A stretch of DNA of 64,000 nucleotides. It comes from an uncultured Bacteroidales bacterium (lineage in GTDB: Bacteria > Bacteroidota > Bacteroidia > Bacteroidales > UBA932). The DNA is taken from assembly GCA_934695325.1 (NCBI GenBank), contig CAKUVD010000006.1, forward strand, positions 99,091 through 163,090, in the 5' to 3' direction. Position numbers and translations under genes: made by a program. Below the pieces are notes generated by a model that did no database searches, was not told the DNA's origin, and saw nothing but the letters and a program-made list of their open reading frames with translations. Of the stretch, positions 8,575-17,858 are shown piece by piece. Position 1 is the stretch's first letter. Each line of letters opens with the position of its first letter.

Positions 8575-8576
8575 AT

Positions 8577-9272
8577 ATGACGGCGGATGAATTCATAGTG
8601 ACGGTACGCTCCTTTTTTCCGTGGCTCACTGATGTTCAGGAAAGATGTTTCCGTGAGATGGAGGGGCTTTACAATGACTGGAACTCCAAGATAAATGTCA
8701 TCTCTCGCAAGGATATGGACAGCCTTTACATAAGGCATATCCTCCATTCTCTTTCCATAGCCGGATATCTGAAGGAGGCCAGGCCGGAAATATATGCGGA
8801 GTGGCTAGCTTCGGCCGGAGATTCTCATCAGGTGAGAGTTCTGGATCTCGGTACCGGAGGCGGCTTTCCCGGGATTCCTCTCGCAGTGATGTTCCCTGGT
8901 GTGCAGTTCACTCTCTGTGATTCCGTCGGAAAGAAGACAATCGTGGCGAAAGCTGTCTCTGATGCGCTGCATCTGGACAATGTCGCTGTGGTCAATGCCA
9001 GGGCTGAGTCTCTTGGCGTCATTTTCGACTATGTCGTCTCGCGGGCCGTGACGGCTCTGGACAACTTCTGGCCGTGGGTGTCCGGAAAGTTCACCGGAGA
9101 CATATTCTATCTCAAGGGTGGGGACTTCGCCGAGGAGCTCTGCCGTATGATGAAGATGGCACGTCTTGCCCCTGGTTCTGTCAGGACCTGGAAAATACAG
9201 GACTGGGTGGATGACCCGGTCTTCGATGACAAGTTCGTGATAGACATCCCTGCCGGGACACATAAGCATTGA
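8577..9272 (+). CDS. rsmG: 16S rRNA (guanine-527-N7)-methyltransferase
   Basis: The 231-residue protein matches RsmG (GidB), which methylates G527 of 16S rRNA using S-adenosylmethionine. The SAM-binding loop VLDLGTGGGFPGIPLAVMFP starts near residue 88. The N-terminal LYNDWNSKINVISRKD and IRHILHSLS segments are family hallmarks, and VSRAVTALDNFWPW corresponds to the conserved SRA motif. An insertion of ~12 residues (EIYAEWLASAGDSHQ) precedes the SAM loop. The start lies 2 bp after the sigma factor stop, and the next gene begins 3 bp after its own stop. Confidence 0.95.
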   Translation: MTADEFIVTVRSFFPWLTDVQERCFREMEGLYNDWNSKINVISRKDMDSLYIRHILHSLSIAGYLKEARPEIYAEWLASAGDSHQVRVLDLGTGGGFPGIPLAVMFPGVQFTLCDSVGKKTIVAKAVSDALHLDNVAVVNARAESLGVIFDYVVSRAVTALDNFWPWVSGKFTGDIFYLKGGDFAEELCRMMKMARLAPGSVRTWKIQDWVDDPVFDDKFVIDIPAGTHKH

Positions 9273-9275
9273 CGT

Positions 9276-9713
9276 ATGGAATTTCTTGAGGGACTTGGCC
9301 TCCTGGGACTCTTTATCGGCACTTTTCTGGCTGCGACCATCCTTCCGTTCAGTTCCGACGCCCTTTATCTTGCCGTCCTGGCGGCCACTCGCGATGAGGC
9401 CGGATGCCTGATAGCCGGCACCGTCGGGAACTGGCTCGGCAGCGTGGTGACGTACTGGATGGGGTGGCTTGCTCGTTGGGACTGGCTGGAAAAGTGGCTC
9501 AAGGTGCGCCCGGAGACTCTGGAACGACAGAAATCCCGTGTGGACAGATATGGGGTGTGGCTTGCGTTGATATGCTGGGTGCCGTTCATCGGCGATGTCA
9601 TAGCCATCGCACTTGGCTTCTACCGGACTCCTCCGTTCAGGACAATGCTCCTGCTCCTTGTAGGCAAATTCCTGCGGTTCCTGTGCTGGAACTGGCTGTT
9701 CACAGCTTTATGA
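9276..9713 (+). CDS. YqaA/DedA-type small membrane protein
   Basis: The 145-residue protein has about four hydrophobic helices and fits the YqaA branch of the SNARE-associated/DedA superfamily. Supporting segments are ATILPFSSDALYLAVLAATRDEAGCL near the start, GTVGNWLGSVVTYWMGW, and ICWVPFIGDVIAIALGFYRT, which carries the family P-x-x-G-D-x-x pattern. It probably sits in the inner membrane. DedA relatives act in lipid flipping, but a role here is not shown. Its stop codon overlaps the start of the next gene (ATGA). Confidence 0.78.
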   Translation: MEFLEGLGLLGLFIGTFLAATILPFSSDALYLAVLAATRDEAGCLIAGTVGNWLGSVVTYWMGWLARWDWLEKWLKVRPETLERQKSRVDRYGVWLALICWVPFIGDVIAIALGFYRTPPFRTMLLLLVGKFLRFLCWNWLFTAL

Positions 9714-10411
9714 CAATGTGTATGTGGCAGTACCGCGCTGAAAATCTCACCGTCGGATATGACGGGAAAGCATTGATAGGAGACATTGACTTCAGAGTCA
9801 ATGCAGGGGAGTGCATTCTCCTGTGCGGAGCCAACGGAACCGGCAAGAGCACATTGCTGCGGACTGTGGCCGGGACGCTTCGTCCTGTCGCCGGCAGATG
9901 CGGCTTCCTGGGTGAGGGGCGAGTGTATATGGTTCCGGCTCGGATACCTAAAGTCCGCGGCTTCTCTGTCGAGGAATTCATCGCCACGTCTTGCGGCAGG
10001 GACACTGACTGGCTCGGAAGAATGTCTGACCAGGTGAAGGGCAGAGTTGAGGCGGCTTTGAGTGATGCTGGCATCCTGCATTTGGCCGAGAGGGACATCT
10101 CGACTTTGAGCGACGGCGAATTCCAGAAGGCTTCTATCTGTACGGCTTTGGTTCAGAAATCCGACCTGATTCTCCTGGATGAGCCTACGGCATTCCTGGA
10201 TGTGGATAATAAGGAGAGCGTTATGCGGATGATTCGAGATATTTCTCTTTCAGGAAGGGCGTCCGTGCTGTTCTCCTCTCACGATATCGGTGTCGCGTCC
10301 CGGTATTGCACAAGAGTGTTCGGTATGACCGGAGGGAGGTTCTACGAAGCCACGGCTTCTTGTGTCGATTCCGTTTTCCGCTGTTGTTTCAATAATTGGA
10401 AGGGGCTATAG
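9710..10411 (+). CDS. ABC transporter ATP-binding protein
   Basis: The 233-residue protein is a complete ABC ATPase. Walker A is GANGTGKST at residues 40-48, the signature is LSDGE at 133-137, Walker B is LILLDEPTAFLD near 152-163, and the switch His is in SSHDIG. It resembles the FecE/BtuD class that powers metal-chelate importers. The open frame extends far upstream, but the ATG at 9710 overlaps the YqaA stop (ATGA) and fits the family's usual start. No permease is adjacent on this strand. A FecCD-type permease lies 3.2 kb away on the opposite strand and may be its partner. Confidence 0.85.
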   Translation: MTMCMWQYRAENLTVGYDGKALIGDIDFRVNAGECILLCGANGTGKSTLLRTVAGTLRPVAGRCGFLGEGRVYMVPARIPKVRGFSVEEFIATSCGRDTDWLGRMSDQVKGRVEAALSDAGILHLAERDISTLSDGEFQKASICTALVQKSDLILLDEPTAFLDVDNKESVMRMIRDISLSGRASVLFSSHDIGVASRYCTRVFGMTGGRFYEATASCVDSVFRCCFNNWKGL

Positions 10412-10469
10412 ACGAAGCCTACGCGGATCCTCCGTGGCACGTCTTGTAGTAAAAAAGAGTAATTGTCAT

Positions 10470-10477
10470 TATATTTG
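10470..10477 (+). promoter_or_regulatory. -7 element (TATATTTG) before the rhamnosidase gene
   Basis: TATATTTG fits TAnnTTTG and lies 95 bp before the ATG at 10573. A TTG at 10444-10446 is 23 bp upstream, slightly too far. The 161-bp gap between the ATPase and the rhamnosidase is more AT-rich than its surroundings and shows no gene. Confidence 0.4.
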
Positions 10478-10572
10478 TATGAATTTGTCATCAAATTCTG
10501 TCTGGTTAATGATTCGGGTGCTCAGAATACAGGCAATGAATTTTTATGACTGCTGATTAAAAACACTGAAAT

Positions 10573-13176
10573 ATGAAAAGAAACATCGTAAGAAATCTGG
10601 CGATAGTAGTCGGCGCAGTAACGTTATGTGGGTGCGGAGCCGCATCTTCCAATCCTTCGGTTGTCCGCATCTCGGCGTTGGATGATTCCGCTTGGAGTGA
10701 ATCGGAGTGGATCTCTGTGGCTGACGCTCCAATAGTTACCGGTAAGATCGAGGAGGGAAATGAACGGGCTGCCGATGGCTCCAGTTGGTTTGTAGCTACA
10801 CTTGAAAATGAGAAGAAGGTCACTGCGGCGCACTGGATGACTACAGGGTTGGGCGTATATGACCTTTATGTCAATGGAAGGCTTATCGGTGAAGAGATTC
10901 TCAAGCCTGGGTTCACTCATTATGCCAAGACTAAGCGCTCTTTTACGTATGATATCACCAATGTGTTCAATACTGCCGCAGATGCGAAGAATCAATTGGC
11001 TGTCCAGGTCACTCCGGGGTGGTGGGCTGATAAAATCATCACGCCTCTCGATAATGATGGAATGATCGGGAAGAAAGTAGCTTTTCGCGGTATCCTGGAA
11101 GTCACCTTTGCGGACGGTACCAAGAAATTGTTCGGCAGCAACACTTCCGATTGGAAGGCAGGCATCGCCGGTCCGGTGAAGCACGCAGCGATCTTCGATG
11201 GAGAAAGTTATGATGCTCGCGAGAAAATGGGATTTGAAAGTGTCGAGGCCCTGGCTGTCCCTGAGAAGAATACCGAATTCAATGGCGAGATCCTTCCTTC
11301 TGATGGTGCGGAGATTTATTTGCGACGCGATTTGGCGTTGAAACCTCGGCAGGCATATACGTGGAAGGGTGTGACGGGTGCGAGTGAAAACGAATTCGGA
11401 AAAATTGTCATCACGAAAGAGTATCAGCCTGGCCGGGAGATCATATTGTCGGCAGGAGAGACGCTTGTCATCGACTTTGGACAGAATTCGGCGGCTGTGC
11501 CGTCTTTTACATTTATGTCCGAGGCCGGGACCAGACTGACCTGCTTGCCTTCCGAGCTGCTTAATGACGGGAATGGAGCTAAAGAACGTGGAATGGACGG
11601 GCCTGAGGGCAGCTGTCATCGTACAAACCTTCGTATGCAAGATTATGGTATGATGCTCGACTATACTTTTGCGGGCGAGAAGGATTATGTGGACTTTATG
11701 CCTCGCTGCACTTTCTTCGGATACCGTTTTCTCTCTATCACAGCCACGGGTGAAGTGAGAATTAAGCGAGTGGAGTCCATTCCGGTCTCGTCTATCACCA
11801 AGGAAATGGAGACGGGGACGATATCTACAGGCAATGAGTCAATCAACAAGCTTATCAGCAACACGGTATGGGGACAGCGTTCCAACTATCTTTCTGTTCC
11901 TACCGATTGCCCGCAGCGCAATGAACGGCTCGGCTGGACAGCTGATACGCAGGTGTTCAGCGAGACCGGAACTTTCTTCGCCAACACAGATCGGTTCTTC
12001 CATAAATGGATGAGAGATATGCGTGATACACAGGATAAGGCAGGTGGGTTCCCTGGAGTCGCACCTGTAGCACAATATGGCGCAGAACCTACCTCAATGA
12101 TGCGCTTCGGCTGGTCTGATGCTGGCGTGATTGTGCCTTGGGTCGTTTGGAAGCAGTTTGGTGACAGGCAAATCATAGATGAGAGTTGGGCTTCTATGGA
12201 AAAATACCTTGACCATTTGAATGAGACAAAGTATGACCATAATGCCAACAGTGACCAGAACGGAAATTTCCAGTGGGGAGACTGGTTGAGCTATGAACCT
12301 CTTGAGAGTTGTGGCGGCGGCATTTATGACTATGATAAGAATGGCAAGCGTTTCATACGCCCGGAGGCGATAGTCTACTGGGACTACCTCAGCGCTTGCT
12401 ATTGGGCGATGGATGCCGGTATGATGGCGGATATGGCAAAGGCCACAGGACGCGATGCCGCCAAGTATGAAAAAATGGAGGCGGAGGCTAAGCGGTATGC
12501 CAAGGATACGTTCCTGAATCCTGACGGTACCTTTAAGACGGCCATCCTTAACACTATGCAGACACCTGCGCTCTTTTCCTTGAGAAACGGCCTGGCGGAA
12601 GGCGGCGCAAAAGAGAATATGATAAGTCGTCTGCGGCAGAATTTTGCAGACCACGGCAATTGCCTGCAGACCGGTTTCCTGGGGACATCTATTCTTATGT
12701 CCACATTGACTGAGAACGGTATGACGGACATAGCTTATGAGCTGCTCTTCCAGCGTAAGAATCCAAGTTGGCTCTATTCTGTGGATAATGGTGCGACGAC
12801 CATCTGGGAGCGTTGGAACAGCTATATGCTGGACAAGGGTATGGGCCCGGCCGGTATGAACAGCTTTAATCACTATGCTTACGGATGCGTCTGTGAATGG
12901 ATATGGGAAACTGCGGCCGGCATCTCGTCCGACCCTGAGCAGCCTGGCTTTAGACACATCATTATGCGACCTGTCCCGGATAGGCGTCTGGGTTCGTTGA
13001 AAGCCGAATATAAGTCAGCGGCCGGTCTGATTCTGAGCGAGTGGAGATATGATGGCGACAAGTGGATCTGGAAGTTCTCCATTCCAGAGGGCGCCACCGC
13101 ATCTGTCACTCTTCCGGGAGAAAATGAGTCAAATGCTTATTCTTCAGGAACATACACTATAGAGAAAATTCTGTAG
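10573..13176 (+). CDS. GH78 alpha-L-rhamnosidase, lipoprotein
   Basis: The 867-residue protein carries a lipoprotein signal (VVGAVTLCGCG, Cys near 17). It has the GH78 order: an N-terminal jelly-roll domain with HWMTTGLGVYDLYVNGR, then LKPGFTHYAKTKRSFTYD, a beta-sandwich, and an (alpha/alpha)6 catalytic domain. The hallmark DCPQRNERLGWTADTQ starts at D445, with the likely general acid E451. A second conserved acid lies in FNHYAYG followed by CVCEW near the C-terminal end of the barrel. It should release terminal rhamnose from plant or bacterial glycans at the cell surface or in the periplasm. It stands alone, without SusCD genes, between an ABC ATPase and a broken methylase gene. Confidence 0.9.
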   Translation: MKRNIVRNLAIVVGAVTLCGCGAASSNPSVVRISALDDSAWSESEWISVADAPIVTGKIEEGNERAADGSSWFVATLENEKKVTAAHWMTTGLGVYDLYVNGRLIGEEILKPGFTHYAKTKRSFTYDITNVFNTAADAKNQLAVQVTPGWWADKIITPLDNDGMIGKKVAFRGILEVTFADGTKKLFGSNTSDWKAGIAGPVKHAAIFDGESYDAREKMGFESVEALAVPEKNTEFNGEILPSDGAEIYLRRDLALKPRQAYTWKGVTGASENEFGKIVITKEYQPGREIILSAGETLVIDFGQNSAAVPSFTFMSEAGTRLTCLPSELLNDGNGAKERGMDGPEGSCHRTNLRMQDYGMMLDYTFAGEKDYVDFMPRCTFFGYRFLSITATGEVRIKRVESIPVSSITKEMETGTISTGNESINKLISNTVWGQRSNYLSVPTDCPQRNERLGWTADTQVFSETGTFFANTDRFFHKWMRDMRDTQDKAGGFPGVAPVAQYGAEPTSMMRFGWSDAGVIVPWVVWKQFGDRQIIDESWASMEKYLDHLNETKYDHNANSDQNGNFQWGDWLSYEPLESCGGGIYDYDKNGKRFIRPEAIVYWDYLSACYWAMDAGMMADMAKATGRDAAKYEKMEAEAKRYAKDTFLNPDGTFKTAILNTMQTPALFSLRNGLAEGGAKENMISRLRQNFADHGNCLQTGFLGTSILMSTLTENGMTDIAYELLFQRKNPSWLYSVDNGATTIWERWNSYMLDKGMGPAGMNSFNHYAYGCVCEWIWETAAGISSDPEQPGFRHIIMRPVPDRRLGSLKAEYKSAAGLILSEWRYDGDKWIWKFSIPEGATASVTLPGENESNAYSSGTYTIEKIL

Positions 13177-13177
13177 C

Positions 13178-13615
13178 CTTTCGGATAAGCGTCAGGATGC
13201 CAATACACTCATCAAAAGTATTGAGGGAGATATTTTGTACCTTGATCCCCCATACAATGCGAGACAATATGGAGCAAATTATCATTTGCTGAATACGATA
13301 GCTGAATATAAGCCCTTTATACCTAGAGGAAAGACAGGACTTCGTGAATATCTGCGGTCGCTTTATTGCAGCAGGAGAAGTGCATTGCCATCATTTGAGT
13401 CATTGATCAGGGATGCTCAATTTAAATATATTTTCTTTTCCTATAATAATGAGGGATTGATGTCTCTTCAGGACATTAGATCTATTATGGGTAAATATGG
13501 TCATTACGATATGGTTTCTCAACAGTATCATAGATATCGGGCCGATAAGGAGGACAAGAGAAACCACATTGCCGATAAGACCACCGAGTATTTACATATT
13601 CTTGAGAAAGATTGA
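13178..13615 (+). pseudogene. Truncated D12-class DNA adenine methylase
   Basis: The frame reads LSDKRQDANTLIKSIEGD, then ILYLDPPYNARQYGANYHLL, containing the DPPY catalytic motif of N6-adenine methyltransferases. KYIFFSYNNEGLMS and a C-terminal EYLHILEK end follow. The N-terminal half, with the SAM-binding FxGxG motif and target recognition, is missing. The frame begins right at the stop codon of the rhamnosidase with no start ATG; the first usable start (TTG at 13235) leaves only 126 residues. I read it as a fragment of a restriction-modification methylase joined to the end of the rhamnosidase region. Confidence 0.78.
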
Positions 13616-13618
13616 GAT

Positions 13619-14614
13619 TCAGTCTCTGTGGCTCGTTATGATGAAGAAAATGATGGGGATGCCTATCAATGCCGTGGCGCTTCCTGCCGGGATCGGCGTG
13701 CGGAAAAGTTGCGAGAGGAGGTCGCCTCCGACGCTTATCGTGGCCCCGGACACCATAGAAAGCGGAAGGACAATGCTCATAGCGGATCGTCCTGAGGCCG
13801 TTCTCGCAAGATGCGGAGCGACAATGCCGACGAAACCTATCGGGCCGCAGAATGCCGTCACGGCTCCTGTGATTATACAGCAGCTTGACATAGCGATCAT
13901 ACGCGTCTTTCCTGGGCTGATTCCGGCCGCATCCGCATAGTCGTCTCCGAAAAGTAGAGCGCTCAGGCTCTTGTTCTGGAGCATTGACAGGAAAAATCCT
14001 GCCGTAAGGGCCGCTGACATTATTCCGACTTCATTCCAAGTGTTTCCGCTGAAACTTCCGGATGACCAGTTCCAGAAGACCTTCAGGTGGCTTTCATCGG
14101 CTTGATATTCTATCACTGACGTGAGTGCGCTCATTATGTATCCGAGCATAACACCGGCTATGAGCAGTGCTGTGGCCTTGCGTACCTTGGACGCTAATCC
14201 CATTATTGTCAGAGACATCAGCATAGCTCCTGTTGCAGCTGCGGCTGTGATTCCGAATCCTGAAATTCCGGCGGCTCCGGTCAGAACTGTGACTACGGCG
14301 ACGCCTGTGCCTGCTCCGGCGCTTACTCCGAGGATGTGAGGATCAGCGAGCGGATTGCGGAATACGGCCTGCATCTGCGCTCCGGAGACTGCAAGTCCGG
14401 CTCCTGCTATGAGTGCTGTGACTATTCTTGGAAGCCGGAGTTTCCAGACTATTGCGGAAGCCGGAACGTCTGCATCAAGACCTCCTGCGAGGGCTTTCAT
14501 TATTTCCGTCGTGCTGAGATGTGACGGGCCTGTCATAAGATCCAGGATGACAAGCGCTGTCAAGGCTGAGAGCGAGGCTGCCCAGGTGACGGCGGAACGT
14601 GCCACTCTTGTCAT
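13619..14614 (-). CDS. FecCD/BtuC-type ABC transporter permease
   Basis: The 331-residue integral membrane protein has the FecCD signature segments LRLPRIVTALIAGAGLAVSG, then AQMQAVFRNPLADPHILGVS. Near the C-terminus are FCGPIGFVGIVAPHLAR and LPLSMVSGATISVGGDLLSQ, with about nine to ten membrane helices. The family forms the channel of importers for siderophores, heme or cobalamin. Its start overlaps the stop of the upstream permease gene by 4 bp, so it is the last gene of the tyrS-rbfA-permease run. No binding protein is nearby; the ABC ATPase at 9710-10411 is the closest possible partner. Confidence 0.9.
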   Translation of the reverse strand: MTRVARSAVTWAASLSALTALVILDLMTGPSHLSTTEIMKALAGGLDADVPASAIVWKLRLPRIVTALIAGAGLAVSGAQMQAVFRNPLADPHILGVSAGAGTGVAVVTVLTGAAGISGFGITAAAATGAMLMSLTIMGLASKVRKATALLIAGVMLGYIMSALTSVIEYQADESHLKVFWNWSSGSFSGNTWNEVGIMSAALTAGFFLSMLQNKSLSALLFGDDYADAAGISPGKTRMIAMSSCCIITGAVTAFCGPIGFVGIVAPHLARTASGRSAMSIVLPLSMVSGATISVGGDLLSQLFRTPIPAGSATALIGIPIIFFIITSHRD

Positions 14615-15831
14615 TGCTCAGGCTCCTTTATGCTGGTCTTCACCGGGATGGCTGACATCACCAGGCCTATCAGAGTCACGCATAGCGAGGTGACGATGAC
14701 GTCTTTCCATTCCAGAATCACTGGATATGCGGCCATCGCAAACCCTCCTGGCATCTTTATGAATCCGAAATGCCGCTGGAGTAGTGCGAAGCATATCCCG
14801 GCGCAGAGCCCTATGGCGAGCCCTAGAATGGAAATCATCCATCCTTCGACGATGAATATCCTTCTTATGGTCTTTTCGGGCATCCCAAGACTTCTCAATG
14901 TCAAGATGTCTCCTCTCTTTTCGATTATCAGCATCGACAGGCTGCCGAACACGCTGAAGGCTATGATAATGATTATGAATATGAGAATTATGAAGATTGC
15001 GGCTTTCTCATACCTCATCATCTTGTAGAGGGCGGTATTCTGTTCGAACCTGTCCCGGACAGTGAAGTCTGTCCCTAACCTCTCTTTCAGTCCTCGGATT
15101 ATCTTGCTCAGGCCTTTGTTCCCGTAGCCTGGGACAATGCGGATTTCAATGGAGGACACTTCATTGTCATAGCCAAGCAGCTCCCGCATTGACTCTATCG
15201 GGACCAGCATCAGGCTCGCATCCACTTCTGCATTGACAGAAAAGACGCCGGCGGGGTACACTTTCTCCATTTCGAGAGCGGATACGGGGTTCGTCAGCGA
15301 GATACGCCGGTCTCTTGCCGGGAAATACATCTCTATCGGAGCGACGAATCTCGGGCTAATGCCCATCGAGTAGGCTGTCTTGGCTCCGACGACAGCCAAT
15401 GGCACCTCTCCGCGGTGAAGCGTGAACTGTCCGTCTTTTATGTGGTCTTTGAGCGGCGACTCCTCTTCATAGACATTGTCCACGCCTTTGGCCTTTATGA
15501 TTCCGCTGCGACCGTCGTAGTTTATGAATACGTTCTCTTCCAGGACGCTGCTCATATTCAGCACTTCGTCCTGCTCATAGGCCCAGTCGAGCGCCCCCTG
15601 GTCCGGAACGAAGACCTTGCCTCTTGCCGGAGATATGAGAATGTCCGGCTCAATGTTCCCGAGCGAGTCCTTGACCAGGCTGTCGAATCCATTGTAGACG
15701 GACAAGATTATTATGAGAGCCGCTGTACCGATGGCCATACCGGCAGCGCTTATCGCGGAGATGATGTTGATGACATTGTGTGACTTCTTCGCGAAAAGGT
15801 ACCTTACGGCGAATCTGTATACCAGGCTCAT
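14611..15831 (-). CDS. FtsX-like (LolC/LolE type) ABC transporter permease
   Basis: The 406-residue protein begins MSLVYRFAVRYLFAKKSHNVINIIS, typical of LolC/LolE-type MacB-like permeases. One membrane helix follows (SAAGMAIGTAALIIILSVYNG), then a ~210-residue periplasmic domain. Three C-terminal helices come next, including IIIIAFSVFGSLSMLIIEKR and the TLRSLGMPEKTIRRIFIVEG cytoplasmic loop. The family extracts lipoproteins from the inner membrane or acts in related envelope export. No LolD ATPase is next to it. The gene begins 3 bp after rbfA and overlaps the FecCD permease by 4 bp. Confidence 0.85.
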   Translation of the reverse strand: MSLVYRFAVRYLFAKKSHNVINIISAISAAGMAIGTAALIIILSVYNGFDSLVKDSLGNIEPDILISPARGKVFVPDQGALDWAYEQDEVLNMSSVLEENVFINYDGRSGIIKAKGVDNVYEEESPLKDHIKDGQFTLHRGEVPLAVVGAKTAYSMGISPRFVAPIEMYFPARDRRISLTNPVSALEMEKVYPAGVFSVNAEVDASLMLVPIESMRELLGYDNEVSSIEIRIVPGYGNKGLSKIIRGLKERLGTDFTVRDRFEQNTALYKMMRYEKAAIFIILIFIIIIIAFSVFGSLSMLIIEKRGDILTLRSLGMPEKTIRRIFIVEGWMISILGLAIGLCAGICFALLQRHFGFIKMPGGFAMAAYPVILEWKDVIVTSLCVTLIGLVMSAIPVKTSIKEPEQ

Positions 15832-15834
15832 CGG

Positions 15835-16188
15835 CTATTTCTTGAGCAGTTCGTCGATATGCTCGGCGTAATCCAGTGACGAGTCCAGGAAAAAGGCCAG
15901 CTCAGGGACGATCCTGAGCTGTTTCGCCACGATGTGCCCGAGTTCCCCCCTGAGCGCACGCGCATTGTCGTTTATGAGCTGCATCACAGCATCTGCCTTC
16001 GATGAAGGGAAGATGCTTACATATACTTTCGCCACTGACAGGTCCGGACTTATCCTGACCTCCGTCACGGACACCATAGCACCTCCGAACGCAGCCATAC
16101 CCTTGCTCCTGATGATCTCAGCGAGATCTTTCTGAAGTTCCTTGGCCACTTTCAGCTGCCTGGTGCTCGCTCCTGCGTTATTGTCCAT
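15835..16188 (-). CDS. rbfA: 30S ribosome-binding factor A
   Basis: The 117-residue protein matches RbfA, a KH-fold factor for maturation of the 16S rRNA 5' end. Visible marks are RQLKVAKELQKDLAEIIR at the start, VSVTEVRISPDLSVAKVYVS in the middle, and a C-terminal AKQLRIVPELAFFLDSSLDY. The length is typical. It begins 2 bp after the tyrS stop, so the two are co-transcribed. Confidence 0.93.
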   Translation of the reverse strand: MDNNAGASTRQLKVAKELQKDLAEIIRSKGMAAFGGAMVSVTEVRISPDLSVAKVYVSIFPSSKADAVMQLINDNARALRGELGHIVAKQLRIVPELAFFLDSSLDYAEHIDELLKK

Positions 16189-16190
16189 AT

Positions 16191-17483
16191 TTATACGAGT
16201 TTAATCAGATTGTAGTTCTTCTTGCCTCTCTGTGCGAGGATGTACTTGCCGTCCACGATGTCCTTGTCGCTGACCTCATACTCGATGTCGGCCACCTTGT
16301 CCTTGTTCAGGCTGACTCCTCCGCCCTGGATCATCTTGCGGCATTCGCCCTTGGACGGGAACACCTGAGTCTTCACTGCGAGAAGGTCAATGATGTTGCA
16401 CGGAAGGTCCGCTCTGCTGATCTCGAATGTCGGTACTCCTGAGAATACTGCGAGGAATGTCCTCTCGTCGAGCCTGCGGAGCTCTTCTGAAGTGGAGTTT
16501 CCGAAAAGCATCTTTGACGCTGAAAGCGCATTCTCATACTCCTGCTCTCCGTGTACGAGGATCGTGACCTCCTTGGCGAGCAGTTTCTGGAGCTTTCTCT
16601 GACCCGGGTCGAGCTGGTGCTCGGCGACGGCGGCCTCCACCTCTTCCTTGGTGAGAAGCGTGAATATCTTTATGTAGCGCTCGGCATCCTCGTCGGATAC
16701 ATTGAGCCAGAACTGATAGAATTCATAAGGCGATGTCCTCTCAGGGTCGAGCCATATATTTCCTTTTTCGGTCTTTCCGAACTTCTTTCCGTCGGCCTTC
16801 CTGATGAGAGGACAGGTCAATGCGTAGGCATCTGTCTTTCCGAGCATCCTGCGTATAAGCTCCGTGCCGGTGGTGATGTTTCCCCACTGGTCGCTTCCGC
16901 CCATCTCCAGGTGGCAGTTCTTGTTCTCGTAGAGCCACAGGAAATCATATCCCTGGAGCAGCTGGTAGCTGAACTCGGTGAATGACATTCCTTCGCGGGA
17001 CTCGTTTGAGAGCCTCATCTTGACGGAGTCCTTGGCCATCATGTAGTTCACGGTGATGTGCTTGCCGACGTCACGGATGAAGTTCAGGAAACTGTAGCTT
17101 TTCATCCAGTCGTAGTTGTTCACGAGCTCCGCCCTGTTAGGCGCATCTGAGTCGAAGTCCAGGAATCTTGAGAGCTGTTTTCTTATGCCCTCTATGTTGT
17201 GATGGAGCGTCTCCTCGTCGAGGAGGTTTCTCTCCTGAGACTTCATCGAAGGGTCGCCGATCATTCCCGTGGCTCCTCCGATCAATGCTATAGGCTTATG
17301 CCCGCATTCCTGGAAGTGTCTTAGAATCATTATGCTTACCAGGTGACCGATATGGAGCGAGTCTGCCGTAGGGTCTATTCCCACGTATGCCGCCGTAGGG
17401 CCTTCCATCAGTTTCTCCTCTGTCCCGGGCATAATGTCCTGGATCATTCCTCTCCATTTTAGTTCCTCTACGAAATTTTTCAT
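16191..17483 (-). CDS. tyrS: Tyrosyl-tRNA synthetase
   Basis: The 430-residue class I synthetase charges tRNA-Tyr. [18 protein letters not shown] holds the HIGH motif, [18 protein letters not shown] the tyrosine site, and [17 protein letters not shown] the KMSKS equivalent (KFGKT). An S4 RNA-binding domain ends the protein ([20 protein letters not shown], then SLNKDKV). It leads a four-gene minus-strand run with rbfA and two permease genes. A TATATTTG -7 box lies about 40 bp upstream. Confidence 0.97.
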   Translation of the reverse strand: MKNFVEELKWRGMIQDIMPGTEEKLMEGPTAAYVGIDPTADSLHIGHLVSIMILRHFQECGHKPIALIGGATGMIGDPSMKSQERNLLDEETLHHNIEGIRKQLSRFLDFDSDAPNRAELVNNYDWMKSYSFLNFIRDVGKHITVNYMMAKDSVKMRLSNESREGMSFTEFSYQLLQGYDFLWLYENKNCHLEMGGSDQWGNITTGTELIRRMLGKTDAYALTCPLIRKADGKKFGKTEKGNIWLDPERTSPYEFYQFWLNVSDEDAERYIKIFTLLTKEEVEAAVAEHQLDPGQRKLQKLLAKEVTILVHGEQEYENALSASKMLFGNSTSEELRRLDERTFLAVFSGVPTFEISRADLPCNIIDLLAVKTQVFPSKGECRKMIQGGGVSLNKDKVADIEYEVSDKDIVDGKYILAQRGKKNYNLIKLV

Positions 17484-17521
17484 ATTGTCGATAATTTTTT
17501 ATGTTCTGATACCGTAATCTG

Positions 17522-17529
17522 CAAATATA
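17522..17529 (-). promoter_or_regulatory. -7 element (TATATTTG, minus strand) for tyrS
   Basis: The minus strand reads TATATTTG, matching TAnnTTTG, 39-46 bp before the tyrS ATG. No good TTTG box is visible upstream. Confidence 0.5.
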
Positions 17530-17567
17530 ATTATTTTTATCTGATTTTGCTATTTGATATAAAGAAT

Positions 17568-17642
17568 GTTGATTATCAAGAGTTTATGAACTTTAAAGTC
17601 CAAAAGAAGGGACTTTAAAATCTGTAAGTGGTTGATAATCAA
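17568..17642. repeat. Nested inverted repeat, copy 1
   Basis: The element starts with GTTGATTATCAA (17568-17579) and ends with GTTGATAATCAA (17631-17642). Both contain the near-palindrome TTGATnATCAA. Inside, TTTAAAGTCC (17592-17601) pairs perfectly with GGACTTTAAA (17610-17619) around an 8-base loop. A diverged relative lies at 55248-55322 with the same order and spacing. It lies in a 375-bp divergent intergenic region. It could be a miniature mobile element, a dispersed palindromic repeat or a regulatory RNA hairpin. The rest of 17484-17858 is AT-rich and holds no gene that I can support. Confidence 0.6.
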
Positions 17643-17858
17643 TACCGGCTTGTCTGTCTGTCGGCGCCGACATCCTGTCCGAAGCCATCTAGGGCACCAC
17701 TCGGCATTTGCTGATATCATCGTTACGCAAGATATTTGAAAACACTGTTTTTCAAAAAATAGTTGGAAATTTAAATTACAAATCGTAACTTGCGCAAAGT
17801 TGAGTTTTGGAAGAAGACTTGACAGAATAGAACGAAAAGAACCTTTTATTGTTATTCT

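Noticed and set aside
13235..13615. Methylase piece as a functional short gene
   Set aside because: It lacks the SAM-binding motif and any proper start codon; the DPPY motif would stand at its very N-terminus, so it cannot fold as an active enzyme.
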